A stretch of 64,000 bases of DNA from Acidimicrobiaceae bacterium (GTDB lineage Bacteria; Actinomycetota; Acidimicrobiia; Acidimicrobiales; Ilumatobacteraceae), in the NCBI GenBank assembly GCA_947450115.1, contig CANFUE010000009.1:1-64000 (forward strand), in the 5' to 3' direction. The notes beneath the pieces were generated by a model. That model saw only the letters and a program-made list of their open reading frames with translations. It was not told the origin of the DNA and made no database searches. Numbering within the stretch: position 1 is the stretch's first letter; every line of letters begins with the position of its first letter. Both the position numbers and the translations under genes were made by a program. This document shows positions 15,159 through 24,700 of the stretch, piece by piece.

Positions 15159-15803
15159 ATGACTTCATCTCCCGCCATCACCTCTGTTGTATTCGATTTT
15201 GGCGGTGTCATCATCACGACCATCACAGAAAAGATTCAGCGCATTGCCGACTCGCTCGGTTGCCCCATGCCGCAACTGCATTCCATCATGATGGGCCCAC
15301 AACATGAGTCGGGCGACCACCCGTGGCATCGCATGGAACGCGGCGAACTTGCGCGCGACGACCTACAAGGTCTCATTGCACCGCTTGCAGCCGCCGAAGG
15401 AGTGCACTTTCAGGGAAATGAGTTTGAGACACTCTTGCTGAATAACACGTACAATATCAACCATTACGTTTTAGAGCACATTGGTGGTTTGAAAGAGCGC
15501 GGATACAAAACGGGCCTCTTAACCAATGGGATGCGGGAATTTCATGATCATCTGGTCACCATTGTTCCCGAGGAACTCTTTGATGTGTATATCGACTCGG
15601 CGTTGGTGGGCATGCGTAAACCCGAGCCCCGTATTTTTGAACTTACTTTGCAAGAGTTGGGGGTCAAAGACCCGCGCGAAGTGGTATTCCTCGACGACTT
15701 CATGGGCAATATTGAAGGTGCCCGGGCAGCGGGCATGCAGGTCATTCATGTGGGCGACCCGCGTGTAGCCCTCAATGAACTTGAAACCATGTTGAATGCC
15801 TGA
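15159..15803 (+). CDS. HAD-superfamily hydrolase (subfamily IA)
   Basis: 214 residues. Motif I is VVFDFGGVI (nucleophile Asp, with Gly replacing the usual acid/base Asp at +2, common in the FGGV subgroup). Motif II is GLLTNGM, motif III is GMRKPEPRIF (Lys), and motif IV is VVFLDDFMGNIEGARAAGM. This is the epoxide-hydrolase-N / phosphatase-like IA group; the substrate is unknown. It lies 4 bp after DUF2071. Confidence 0.87.
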   Translation: MTSSPAITSVVFDFGGVIITTITEKIQRIADSLGCPMPQLHSIMMGPQHESGDHPWHRMERGELARDDLQGLIAPLAAAEGVHFQGNEFETLLLNNTYNINHYVLEHIGGLKERGYKTGLLTNGMREFHDHLVTIVPEELFDVYIDSALVGMRKPEPRIFELTLQELGVKDPREVVFLDDFMGNIEGARAAGMQVIHVGDPRVALNELETMLNA

Positions 15804-15848
15804 TTTGTCCCTTCAGGGGTAGCACTGGCGTGTAGTTCGTGGCACCAT

Positions 15849-16337
15849 ATGACCATGACAATTTCAGTTGGAAGCAAAATCCCCGATGTAACAATTCATC
15901 TCTTGGGTGCCGATGGCATGCCACAGCCAGTGAGCTCACTGGAAATGCTCGGCAAAGGAAAAGTAGTTCTCTTTGCTGTTCCGGGTGCATTCACCCCTGG
16001 TTGCTCGAAAGTGCACCTTCCTGGTTTCGTTCAACGCTTCAATGAACTCAAAGCAAAAGGCGTTGAGTCGGTTGCCTGTATCAGCGTGAATGACCCTTGG
16101 GTAATGGATGCGTGGAAGCAAAGCCAAAGCGCCGATGGCATCACCATGCTTGCCGACGGAACCGGTGCTTTCACTGCAGCGATGGGTCTTGAATTAGATG
16201 GTTCTGGCTTTGGCCTGGGTTCACGTTCACAGCGTTACGCAGCCATCATCAACAACGGAGTAATTGAGCGCCTCGATGTTGAAGAAGGCGCCGGTATCTC
16301 GGTGTCGTCTTGCGACATGATTATGACGCACCTCTAA
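15849..16337 (+). CDS. Peroxiredoxin 5-type thioredoxin-fold peroxidase
   Basis: 162 residues. The peroxidatic site is AVPGAFTPGCSKVHLPGF, with Cys near residue 51 in the typical T-x-x-C arrangement of Prx5/AhpE-like redoxins. FGLGSRSQRYAAIINNGVI completes the active-site Arg region. A second cysteine lies near the C terminus in VSSCDMIMTHL, a possible resolving cysteine. It would reduce H2O2 and organic peroxides in the cytosol. ATG 15855 (M3) is an alternative start. The strong inverted repeat downstream (16351-16412) may end its transcript. Confidence 0.9.
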   Translation: MTMTISVGSKIPDVTIHLLGADGMPQPVSSLEMLGKGKVVLFAVPGAFTPGCSKVHLPGFVQRFNELKAKGVESVACISVNDPWVMDAWKQSQSADGITMLADGTGAFTAAMGLELDGSGFGLGSRSQRYAAIINNGVIERLDVEEGAGISVSSCDMIMTHL

Positions 16338-16340
16338 AAA

Positions 16341-17018
16341 TTAACGAATTAAATTGGCCACCACTTGGGTGCCGTGTTGAACTTCAATACGCGCTTCAGT
16401 GGTGGCCAATTTTTGTATATCGCGTAAGTCGTGCGATACAAGAACCACTGGGCCAGAAAAAGTAGAAACGACCTCTTCTAAATAATTGAGAGTGGCAATC
16501 CGCGTTTCTGCGTCGAGTGCTGAAGTGGGCTCGTCAAGAAGCAAAATATCTGGGGAAGTGATGAGGGTCCTCGCGAGAGAAACCCTTTGCTGCTGGCCAC
16601 CGCTGAGTTGGTGCGGTTTGAGTTGGCACAAGTGTGCAATATCAAAGTCAGCAAGGTATTGAGTGGATTTTTCCAGTGACTTTCTTTTCCCAAGCCCGCG
16701 ACTACGTAATCCAAAAGCCACATTTTCTACAGCCGTGAGGTGCGGGAATAAAGCCCCATCTTGAAAAAGCAAACCAACATTACGTTTCTCGGGTTGTATA
16801 AAAATTTGAGGTGCGTCTTTGGCGGCGTCAAAAATATATTCCCGATATGAAATAGATCCGCTCGAAATGGGAAGTAGGCCGGCAGTTGCTAACAACGTGC
16901 TTGTTTTACCCGATCCATTCGCGCCGCTGATGGCAATTACTTCTCCATCGGAAATATCAAGCTGTGCATTGAGCTGAAAATGTGCGTGCTCAATAGTGAA
17001 GTGCAGGTTTAAGCTCAT
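16341..17018 (-). CDS. modC: Molybdate ABC transporter ATP-binding protein
   Basis: 225 residues from ATG 17018, which overlaps the modB stop as ATGA; the in-frame extension to 17048 would run inside modB. ABC motifs are GANGSGKTS (Walker A, near residue 37), Q-loop LLFQDGALFPHLTAVENV, signature LSGGQQQRVSLARTL and Walker B DILLLDEPTSALD. It is shorter than E. coli ModC because the C-terminal TOBE/Mop domain is absent. In this locus a TOBE domain is found instead on the divergent regulator. The last 24 codons contain both arms of a 15-bp inverted repeat. Confidence 0.87.
   Translation of the reverse strand: MSLNLHFTIEHAHFQLNAQLDISDGEVIAISGANGSGKTSTLLATAGLLPISSGSISYREYIFDAAKDAPQIFIQPEKRNVGLLFQDGALFPHLTAVENVAFGLRSRGLGKRKSLEKSTQYLADFDIAHLCQLKPHQLSGGQQQRVSLARTLITSPDILLLDEPTSALDAETRIATLNYLEEVVSTFSGPVVLVSHDLRDIQKLATTEARIEVQHGTQVVANLIR
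16351..16412 (+). terminator. 15-bp inverted repeat inside the 3' end of modC, possible terminator of the peroxiredoxin gene
   Basis: AAATTGGCCACCACT (16351-16365) and AGTGGTGGCCAATTT (16398-16412) are perfect complements with a 32-base loop. A T run (16410-16414) follows on the plus strand, starting 14 bp after the peroxiredoxin stop. Both arms are also modC codons, encoding LATTE and QVVANL. The long loop makes the terminator role uncertain. Confidence 0.55.
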
Positions 17019-17821
17019 GAGCCACTTCGCTGTAATGCCGATGTCCATTTGTCACGGAGCAAAACCAATGTGGTGAAGGAAATGGCAATCATGATGAGAG
17101 ATAGCACCAACGCATCGTTGCTACCTGATTCAAGAGAAGTGTAAATAGCAAGCGGGAGCGTTTGCGTGCGTCCTGGAGTGTTTCCTGCAAAAGTGATTGT
17201 TGCTCCAAATTCGCCAAGTGCACGCGCCCACGTGAGAACAATGCCAGCAAGTAACGACGGCCGCAATATGGGCAGTGTGACATGCCACATGGTGCGCCAC
17301 GGTCCCGACCCAAGTACGCGGGAGGCGCCATTGAACTGTTCATTAAATTGCAGAAATGCAGATTCCATCACTACGACAAAAAAGGGAACAGCAACAAAGA
17401 ATTGCGACAGTATGGCTGCTGTTTCTGTGAAGCCAATACGAATATGAAACCAATGATCAAGGAGAGAACCGACAGATCCTTTCGTGCCAAATGCGTAGAG
17501 CAAAGCAATACCGCCAACCACCGGTGGTAACACCATGGGTAATACACATAAAGCACGAATTGCTCGCTTGCCAATAAAAGAGCGATGTGCCAACACCCAA
17601 GCCAGAGGTAGCCCCGTGATAACTGCAAGCGCTGTGCTGGTGAGCGAAGTGCGTAAGGAAAGCTTGACTGCACTGGTTGATACGTCGCTGCGTAGCGAAG
17701 TGAAAATGCCGCTCCAAGGAACCCGAGCAATGAGCGAAAAAATGGGCAGGGCAATAAATGCTCCGCACAGTGCAGCAAGAACTACAAACCCTTTAGGGCC
17801 AGAAAGAGAACGTGCTCTCAC
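17015..17821 (-). CDS. modB: Molybdate ABC transporter permease
   Basis: 268 residues with about six membrane helices. ModB features are LSLRTSLTSTALAVITGLPLAWVLAHR near residue 50, VLPMVLPPVVGGIALLYAFG, and the EAA loop segment ESAFLQFNEQFNGASRVLGSGPWRTMWHVTLPILRPSLLAGIVLTWARALGEFGATI, including the GEFGATI stretch characteristic of molybdate/sulfate permeases. It would carry molybdate or tungstate through the membrane with ModC. It is 16 bp downstream of modA and overlaps modC. Confidence 0.92.
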   Translation of the reverse strand: MRARSLSGPKGFVVLAALCGAFIALPIFSLIARVPWSGIFTSLRSDVSTSAVKLSLRTSLTSTALAVITGLPLAWVLAHRSFIGKRAIRALCVLPMVLPPVVGGIALLYAFGTKGSVGSLLDHWFHIRIGFTETAAILSQFFVAVPFFVVVMESAFLQFNEQFNGASRVLGSGPWRTMWHVTLPILRPSLLAGIVLTWARALGEFGATITFAGNTPGRTQTLPLAIYTSLESGSNDALVLSLIMIAISFTTLVLLRDKWTSALQRSGS

Positions 17822-17837
17822 TTATTGGCGTTCCATT

Positions 17838-18878
17838 TCATGGGAGGGAAAACCCTAATTTAGTGAATATCAATTTTCCAGAGCTGCTACTCACAAAGGA
17901 CAAATATGCATCAACAGCATATTTCCTATCTTTTGCGACAGTTGCTGAGCGAGCAATGGGATAGGTGGCAACAACATTTTGCTCATCTGGGATGATGACG
18001 TAGTCGAGGGTCTTTTCATTTGCCAAAGCATCGGTGATATAGCCGATACCCGCATCGGCCTGCCCCAAAGCCACTTTACTCACAACACCGCTCACGCTGG
18101 TTTCTTGACTTTTTGAAGCGACTGTTATTCCGGCAGCTGTAAAAACTTGCGCAGCATATTTTCCACATGGTTGCGAAACCACGCAGGTAACTACTGCCAA
18201 TGAAGAGTTAGTGAGTTGGGATAGGGAAATAATCTTTTTCGGGTTTCCCCGAGGCACCAAGATGGTGAGCTTGTTTTTTGCAAAATTTTTCGCATCTGCA
18301 GCTTTGATATTTTGAGACGTGATGAGTTTGTCCATGTTTGTTGTATCTGCTGAAGCAAAAACATCAAACGGAGCACCATTTTGAATTTGGGTGACCAGCG
18401 TGGAGCTTCCCGCAAAACTATTGGTAATCGATACGTTGAGATACTTTGATTGGAAACTGCTTGCTATCTGAGTAAAAGCATCGGTGAGAGAGGATGCAGC
18501 GAGCACATTCAATGACACTTTCTTGTTCACTTGAATGGTGGTGGCAGAAGTGGTGGCAGAGTATTTCTTCGTTGCACCAATACGAATTATGATCTTGCAA
18601 AAACCAGTCTTCTTCGTTGTTCTGATGAAGTTTTTTGCGCGCGAATAAAGGCACTCGCCCATTGTGCTCACGGTGCGGTATCCCAAAGAGTCGGTCGCCA
18701 ATATTTTGCTCATCGCAATATCGGAACTTGTGGGCACTGAATTTGCCAGCCAGAAAATAGTGGGAGTAGCGAGGTAGGGAGATGAGTGCGGCGCGCCATG
18801 GGCGTAGGCAGGGAAAGGAGCCATTGTCATGAGGGCGATGCCTGAGAGCCAGGCCACAAAACGATGCTGCATCGTCAC
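17838..18878 (-). CDS. modA: Molybdate-binding protein ModA with an extra N-terminal domain
   Basis: 346 residues, about 90 more than usual. Residues 1-27 are a signal peptide (LSGIALMTMAPFPAYAHG). Residues about 29-120 are an inserted region with C76 and C94 and a KKTGFCKIIIRIGATKK segment, reminiscent of the Ig-like tails of other exported proteins here. From about residue 121 the ModA core begins: LNVLAASSLTDAFTQIASSF, then SFAGSSTLVTQIQNGAPFDVFASAD with the oxyanion-binding Ser residues, and IGYITDALA. Start GTG 18878 or ATG 18872. It heads modABC and is divergent from the PadR-TOBE gene. Confidence 0.88.
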   Translation of the reverse strand: MTMQHRFVAWLSGIALMTMAPFPAYAHGAPHSSPYLATPTIFWLANSVPTSSDIAMSKILATDSLGYRTVSTMGECLYSRAKNFIRTTKKTGFCKIIIRIGATKKYSATTSATTIQVNKKVSLNVLAASSLTDAFTQIASSFQSKYLNVSITNSFAGSSTLVTQIQNGAPFDVFASADTTNMDKLITSQNIKAADAKNFAKNKLTILVPRGNPKKIISLSQLTNSSLAVVTCVVSQPCGKYAAQVFTAAGITVASKSQETSVSGVVSKVALGQADAGIGYITDALANEKTLDYVIIPDEQNVVATYPIARSATVAKDRKYAVDAYLSFVSSSSGKLIFTKLGFSLP

Positions 18879-18897
18879 AGGCTATTAGTTCATTTGA

Positions 18898-18912
18898 AAC
18901 TATCTGATAGTT
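18898..18912. promoter_or_regulatory. Palindrome between modABC and its regulator
   Basis: AACTATC-T-GATAGTT is a perfect inverted repeat in the 55-bp divergent space. A second partial copy overlaps it, since AGTTCAT occurs on both sides (about 18887 and 18910). A TATAAA at 18923-18928 would be the -10 of the rightward gene, leaving almost no leader. It is the likely operator of the PadR-TOBE protein. Confidence 0.6.
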
Positions 18913-18933
18913 CATAACGTGATATAAACAAGT

Positions 18934-19701
18934 ATGGAAACGTCACAAAACATCCAGTTGTCGCTCATCGAAGCAACCTGTCTGGCTCTCATTAGCCAGG
19001 GTTCAACACACGGCTACGACATTGCGAAGAGGTTTCACCCCGACGGCGATATTGGTGAGGTCTTCACCCAAACAAACCCTGTGGTGTATCGCGCATTGAA
19101 GGCACTCGATGCTGCGCAGTTGGTGAAGAGTACCGACGCACTTGGTGTGCGCAAGCAACTGAAGTTTTCATTGACGATGACTGATGAAGGTGAACGTGTG
19201 TTGCGGAGTTGGCTGAATGCGCCGGCAACACATATTCGCGATCTACGGACTGAATTTTTAGTCAAGCTACATCTGCGTGAACTAGCAGGAATGAAACAGC
19301 AAAAATTTATTTCCATGCAAAGAGATGCTCTAGACACCGTGCTGGCGCGTTTACTAGCTAACTCTTCACGAAGTGCTGTGGCTATTTGGCGCCGCGAACA
19401 AGCACGAGCAGTGGCGCGATTTCTCGACGAGCTTGCTGGTGAAGAGTCTCCTCCTGTAAACAACGCAGACCGTGAAGACTCTTTGCAGTTGAGCGCACGG
19501 AACCAACTGCACGCAAAAGTAATTTCAGTAAAACACGGAGGAGTTCTTTCGACCGTGAAATTAGAACTCGATCCAGGCCAAACCATGACGGCAACTATTA
19601 CGCGAGAGGCCACGAATGCTCTCGCTCTCGCGCCCGGAACGGCAGTGCTGGGCTTATGTAAAGCAACCGATGTTCTGGTTGCACGCAATGAGCAACGTTA
19701 G
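18934..19701 (+). CDS. PadR-type regulator fused to a TOBE (molybdate-binding) domain
   Basis: 255 residues. Residues 8-95 are a PadR winged helix (ATCLALISQGSTHGYDIAKRF, TNPVVYRALKALDAAQLV, TMTDEGERVLRSWL). Residues 96-170 are the PadR/Vir C-terminal helices. Residues 186-252 are a TOBE/Mop domain: LSARNQLHAKVISVKHGG, TATITREATNALALAPGTAV and KATDVLVAR. Mop domains bind molybdate or tungstate. The canonical regulator ModE has a different HTH, so this looks like an independent solution for Mo sensing. Placement, divergent from modABC, supports it. The 3' end overlaps the RTX-repeat gene by 4 bp. Confidence 0.88.
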   Translation: METSQNIQLSLIEATCLALISQGSTHGYDIAKRFHPDGDIGEVFTQTNPVVYRALKALDAAQLVKSTDALGVRKQLKFSLTMTDEGERVLRSWLNAPATHIRDLRTEFLVKLHLRELAGMKQQKFISMQRDALDTVLARLLANSSRSAVAIWRREQARAVARFLDELAGEESPPVNNADREDSLQLSARNQLHAKVISVKHGGVLSTVKLELDPGQTMTATITREATNALALAPGTAVLGLCKATDVLVARNEQR

Positions 19702-21572
19702 GAGTTGGTAAACGTTGCGCCGTAGAGCGGAGCGAATGACATGTCGTTACCAATAGTTCGGGCATCAAGATGCTGTTCATTGCCTACGCGGTCGTTCACA
19801 TAAATACGTGAGAGTTTCCATGTTCCGATGGGCGAGAACTGCGGCATGTCGAAGGAAACTTCCCACACGCCATCTTGGATCGACCCACTCACCAAACTTA
19901 CGTTGGTAATGGTTTTTCCAGCGCCTGAGTTAGCCGGTGAAATGAATTCGAATTGTGAATTGCGGAACGCAATGCCTGAAGCGTCGCTCATTTTGAATCG
20001 CACACGAACTGTTGCCGCTGCTGATGCGGTAGAGATAGTGGGAGTGAGAACTTCAACTGCAGCAATAACTGGCTTTGCAGTGTCGTTAGTACCACCTTTC
20101 ACCGTGAAGCTGGCCATGAATTCACTCTTCAATTTGGGGTTGTTGTCATTGCGTTCGGGGTCTGTCCACGAAGTGAGTGCAGTCTGGTTTTGTGCAGAGT
20201 CACGCAGATATACCGCAGTCACTTTGTAGGTTCCGCGCGGTGAGTTTTTGGCAACCGGCACGCGTACTTTGTACGTACCATCTTTAGCGGTGCCACTGAT
20301 TCTGCTACAGGTTGCAAGTGCGTCAAGAGCTTTGTCGCCAGTGAGGAAACTTCCCTGATTTTCGCCGATGCACGAAGTTGTTTCGGCAATTCCCGGACCC
20401 TCAACACTGATGGAGTTTTCGAATTGGCTGTAGTCGTCAATTTTTTCCAAGCCGAAATTATCAGTTGCACGTACAGTGAATTCAGCAAAAGTATCTTCGG
20501 TTGCATCAACGACCGGGGTCGTTGTTTTGAGCGAAATCAGTTTTGGAGATTCGCTGTCACCCTCACCTGTTTGTTTTATACCAAAGAGGCGAACATTGGT
20601 TTGAATTGCTTGCGTGGAGTTTGATTCATAGGTGTAGGTCTTTGTGTAGTCGTTGTACGACATGAAACCGTCATTACCAGCGCCATCCCACATGCTGATG
20701 GAGTCGAGATACCACAGGCCTTTTTGTGAACTCATGGGCATGGTCATTGTGGAAATGAAATCACCACGTGTCACAAAGCCAGTAATTGGGTTGCGTACCA
20801 CCTCACCAACTGCTTCGCATTTGCCCCATTCATGCAGTCGTCCATTGGAATCAGCACCTGTTGGATCGTCTCCAATGCACCCAAGAATTTCTGTCTTCAC
20901 TCCTTTTGGGCCTTTAAGGCTAAACAAAGACAACTTGATGCCGGAGAGATCGTCGACAACGCTGAATCGCACTTTGACTTCTGCTTGGCCTTGGGATGTG
21001 TCTACCGATTTTGTAATGAGCGAAATTTTGGTGAGTCGTGGACCATTGGTGTCGCACGTACCTTTTGCTACTGCATCAATCTTTTCTACTGTACAACGGT
21101 TAATTCCGTCACCACCGTTAATGACGTCTTTGCTGGTGCCGCCAACAAGTACATCGTTACCTCCGTTACCGAGTAGAATATCTTTGCCGCTCTTTCCATT
21201 GATCGTGTCGTTACCGCCCCCACCGGTCATGGTGTCATCACCCGACTCACCATAAATAATGTCGGCACCGTCACTGCCATTGATCTCATCGTTGTCGTTG
21301 TCGCCTTCAATGATGTCGTCACCCAATCCACCATCGATGACGTCTTTTCCGTTGCCTCCATAAATGGTGTCGTTGCCGCCAAGGCCATAGATGGTGTCGT
21401 TGCCACTCTTGCCACAGATGATGTCGTCACCCTCGGTGCCCGTCAAGATGTCATCACCCGCGGTACCGGTAATGGTGCAAACATCGGCTTGGGCGGCCAG
21501 GGGGTTGAGGTTGACAAGAGCTGTTGCTCCGAAAACCAGAGAAGCGACTGTGCAAAGACGAAGAATACGCAT
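19698..21572 (-). CDS. Secreted RTX-type calcium-binding repeat protein
   Basis: 624 residues from ATG 21572, chosen because AAGGA lies six bases upstream; an in-frame ATG at 21605 lacks this. The signal peptide is MRILRLCTVASLVFGATALVN to about AAQA. Residues about 35-155 hold a run of nonapeptide repeats (GGNDTIYGG, GGNGKDVIDGG, GSDGADIIYGE), the hemolysin-type Ca2+-binding beta-roll. The remainder contains three Ig-like segments starting DTNGPRLTKISL, DSESPKLISLKT and DTAKPVIAAVEV, each with a DxxG turn. It is probably exported and folds on calcium outside. No catalytic domain is seen. Confidence 0.87.
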   Translation of the reverse strand: MRILRLCTVASLVFGATALVNLNPLAAQADVCTITGTAGDDILTGTEGDDIICGKSGNDTIYGLGGNDTIYGGNGKDVIDGGLGDDIIEGDNDNDEINGSDGADIIYGESGDDTMTGGGGNDTINGKSGKDILLGNGGNDVLVGGTSKDVINGGDGINRCTVEKIDAVAKGTCDTNGPRLTKISLITKSVDTSQGQAEVKVRFSVVDDLSGIKLSLFSLKGPKGVKTEILGCIGDDPTGADSNGRLHEWGKCEAVGEVVRNPITGFVTRGDFISTMTMPMSSQKGLWYLDSISMWDGAGNDGFMSYNDYTKTYTYESNSTQAIQTNVRLFGIKQTGEGDSESPKLISLKTTTPVVDATEDTFAEFTVRATDNFGLEKIDDYSQFENSISVEGPGIAETTSCIGENQGSFLTGDKALDALATCSRISGTAKDGTYKVRVPVAKNSPRGTYKVTAVYLRDSAQNQTALTSWTDPERNDNNPKLKSEFMASFTVKGGTNDTAKPVIAAVEVLTPTISTASAAATVRVRFKMSDASGIAFRNSQFEFISPANSGAGKTITNVSLVSGSIQDGVWEVSFDMPQFSPIGTWKLSRIYVNDRVGNEQHLDARTIGNDMSFAPLYGATFTNS

Positions 21573-21689
21573 GAGATTCCTTATGGATTGAGCCTGAATT
21601 GCCATTTAGAGACTATGGGATCGGCGGGGGCACTGCACGGCAGGTCCTATGTGAGATTGAACACCTATTTAAATGAGATAGAAACCCAC

Positions 21690-21739
21690 CATTGAGAATA
21701 TTTCAATGATGCGCTAACTTGGAGTTGAAATTCTTTCAA
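21690..21739. promoter_or_regulatory. Two inverted repeats upstream of the large propeller protein
   Basis: CATTGA-N7-TCAATG (21690-21708) and TTGAAA-TTC-TTTCAA (21725-21739) are both perfect 6-bp-arm repeats sharing a TTCAATG / CATTGA theme. They lie just before the ribosome site of the gene at 21775 and could be a pair of operator sites. Confidence 0.4.
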
Positions 21740-21774
21740 TGAGAATTTTTAGTGCTATTTCTTGGAGGAAATAC

Positions 21775-24700
21775 ATGTTGGCTCATCGTATTAAGGCCGC
21801 TCTTGGCGCAATAACAGCAGTCGGGCTTTTAGGGCTCTTCGCTCTTCCTGGTGAAGTGCATGCAGCAGCTGTTGTCGTCACCGTTTCCGATGCATCGGGA
21901 ACTGTTCCGGGCGCGTTTGTCGCATTAGTTAATGGAACAACGAAGGAAGCAATTGATGCTGCAATTACTAACGCGAGCGGAGTAGCCAACTTAGATTCAG
22001 GATCTACCGCACTCACTGCCACAAAACTTGTGGTGTCGAAACCGGGCTATTCCACCACTGGAGTTGCATCAGTGTCGGCAACAACCGCGGTCACGCTTAC
22101 TGCAGTAACAACATCAGGTCTGCGATTCGCAAATGCCTACGGCGCACAAGTTCGGAACTTTGCAGCCGATGGTGATACTGGAGTTTTTTATGCGACAACT
22201 GATAACAACCCGTCAGTATGGCGCACCACCGACTACGCAGGAACATGGGCGCCAGTTCCTACCCTTGCCGATAGCACTACTGGTTTGCCACAAGCTCAAG
22301 CAAACGTCGTAACAACATCGGGCTATGCCGGTGAGGTAGCTGTCGGACTACAAAATGGTTTGTATTACTCCAAAGACTACGGAAACACTTGGACAGCACT
22401 TGCAACAACGGGTGGTTACGGAACCATCTTGTGGGGCCATTCAGGAACCTCGTCGTATCTCTTCGCAAAAAATGGAGCGACATGGCAAGCAGCAGTGATG
22501 AATGTTGATACGCCTGCATTGTCGAATTGGACTGCGCCATCTGGAATGGATCCGAATGGTAAATGGGCAATTGCAAATGGCATCTCAACGAGCAACAAAA
22601 TTTTTGTTGGTGCATTGCCGTCCGATGGGACAGATCTCAAGCTTGCTGTTTTGGCTCAAGGAGCAACAACAGTTGCTGGTATCACTGGTACTTCCGGTGC
22701 AGTCACTGGTTTAAGTGCAACAGCAACAAACCCAGGTGACCTTCTCATGTTGTCAACACAAGGACAAGACTTTGTGTCTGCATTTGTGGTGTATGACCGT
22801 GAAGGAACGGGAAACAGTACTACGGGAACTTTGAAGGTTGGCTACAAAGCAACATCTGGAGCAACGCTGCTTACAAGTACAGGTCTTGCCGGAACTTCCG
22901 ATCAAAATTCATTGAGCCCATGGACCGCTTCATGGAGCAATATAGGTCAAAGTGGACAATCGAACTGTGGTGAAAATGAAACCACCCCAGTGGGCTCCAT
23001 CGCAAACTTGGCACCATCGAGTGGAGCAATGTCTAGTTTCAAAGTAATGGGCACCATTCGTGGTTGCTTCTTTGCATTCAACACCAGCGGTGCGTCTGCG
23101 AACTACGCCAACCAATCGGGCGCAGCTGTTGCGACAGACAAAGTCGCTGTGTTGCCAATGGCTGGTGCAAACAACAACACGGGCTTTGCATTTGATGCTG
23201 GGTTCAACTTCTCTGACAACATGGTGGGTATATCTGGCGATGGTCAGTTCGGTATCCGAAAGTCGGCAAGCATGGCGGCACCGTCTTATCGCCCAAGTTT
23301 TGGGCAAGCGGGTGCACGCAGTGCAAATGATTTCATCACAGCACAAGCTGGTCCGGGCAAAGGTGCAGACACGGGTGGTATTGCCGTGAACGGAATGGTG
23401 GGTGCAGTAGTGCGCGACACGGTGTATTCCCCCAATGTGACCGATGGAAGCACCTATGTGGTTTCCACAAGTGCATCTGGTGGAAGTAGAACATTGCTTA
23501 CCACCGATAGCGGTGCTTCCTTTAGCACCATTGGTGCCGGTGGAAGCGACAACGTTGATTGGTGGAATGGTGCGAGCGGGAAGCAATGGCTTGCAGCTGG
23601 GTATGCATTGAACTCCAAGCAATTTTTCCGCACAAAAAATTTCAGTACCGCAACAGGAACTGGGAAAACCCAAATGGGTGAAGAGCTTGCAGCAACTGCT
23701 GCAGCCCGCGAGAGCAAGACCGATACTTCATTGAGGTTTGCATTCGACGACACGGCCCCTATCCCGACGGGTTCAACTTGCTTTGGTTTGCAAGACTTCA
23801 TTTACGAATCTGGAGTGAACTGTTCGTCAGGGCAATCGGGCAACGATGTATCGATGACAGCAATGGTGGGTGTTGCAGGCACTGACGCAATGCTTGTTGC
23901 CGTCAGCAAAGGCCAAGACAATAGCGGTACAGGAACTCTTGGTGTTGTTGGCTTAACGGCCGATGCCACCACAAGTGGCGCAACAATTGCAGGTGTGAAG
24001 TACTACGGTTCAGAAGTTGCGGCAAGTGGTGTGAGCACTGGTGCAACTGGTCAATTTGGTGCAAGCAAGTCGTCAACGTATACAGGCATTATCAATGCAA
24101 TTGCATATTGCCCAACGGGTTCGGCAACGCAGGTAGCAGACAAGGCTTTTATTGCTGTAGCCGGCAAGGGCATTTACGTGCTCAGTGGTGTCAGCACGTC
24201 ATCGCGTACTCATGCAGCTACAAGCACAACAACGGGAACGTATAAAGACCTGAAGGCCGACTGTGACACCGGAATTATTGTTGGAGTTACATCTGATGGT
24301 CCTTCTTTATCGCTCGATGGCGACAAGTTCATTGCAGTAAAAACACCAGCAGCTATTCCCGCAAACAATGCAACAGCAGTTGATGTTCAAGCCGATAAAA
24401 CAACGGGTGAAGTGACCATTGTGGAAGGCACACAAAATTCAAGTGTGATTGCCATCTCCACCACACTGACCAAGTTGGGAACAACAGGAACCGCAGTTGC
24501 TGGCGGAACTGCGAAGACACCTACTGCTCAAGTAACACTCGATACCACTGAAGCAATCTCCATTAATGAGAGCTCAAAGGGTCGCGATACTGGTGCAGTA
24601 GCCGACGTAGAACTACCACCTGCAGCCGGCGACAAAGTGGGCGCAGCAAGCGTGCGTGCACTCGGGCTGCGGAAGTTTGCATCGTCCTTGCCGATGTCGG

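Noticed and set aside
22930-23673. 247-codon antisense frame inside the propeller-protein gene
   Set aside because: It is rich in Cys/His/Arg as expected for the complement of Thr/Gly/Ala codons and has no domain; it is a shadow of the real gene.
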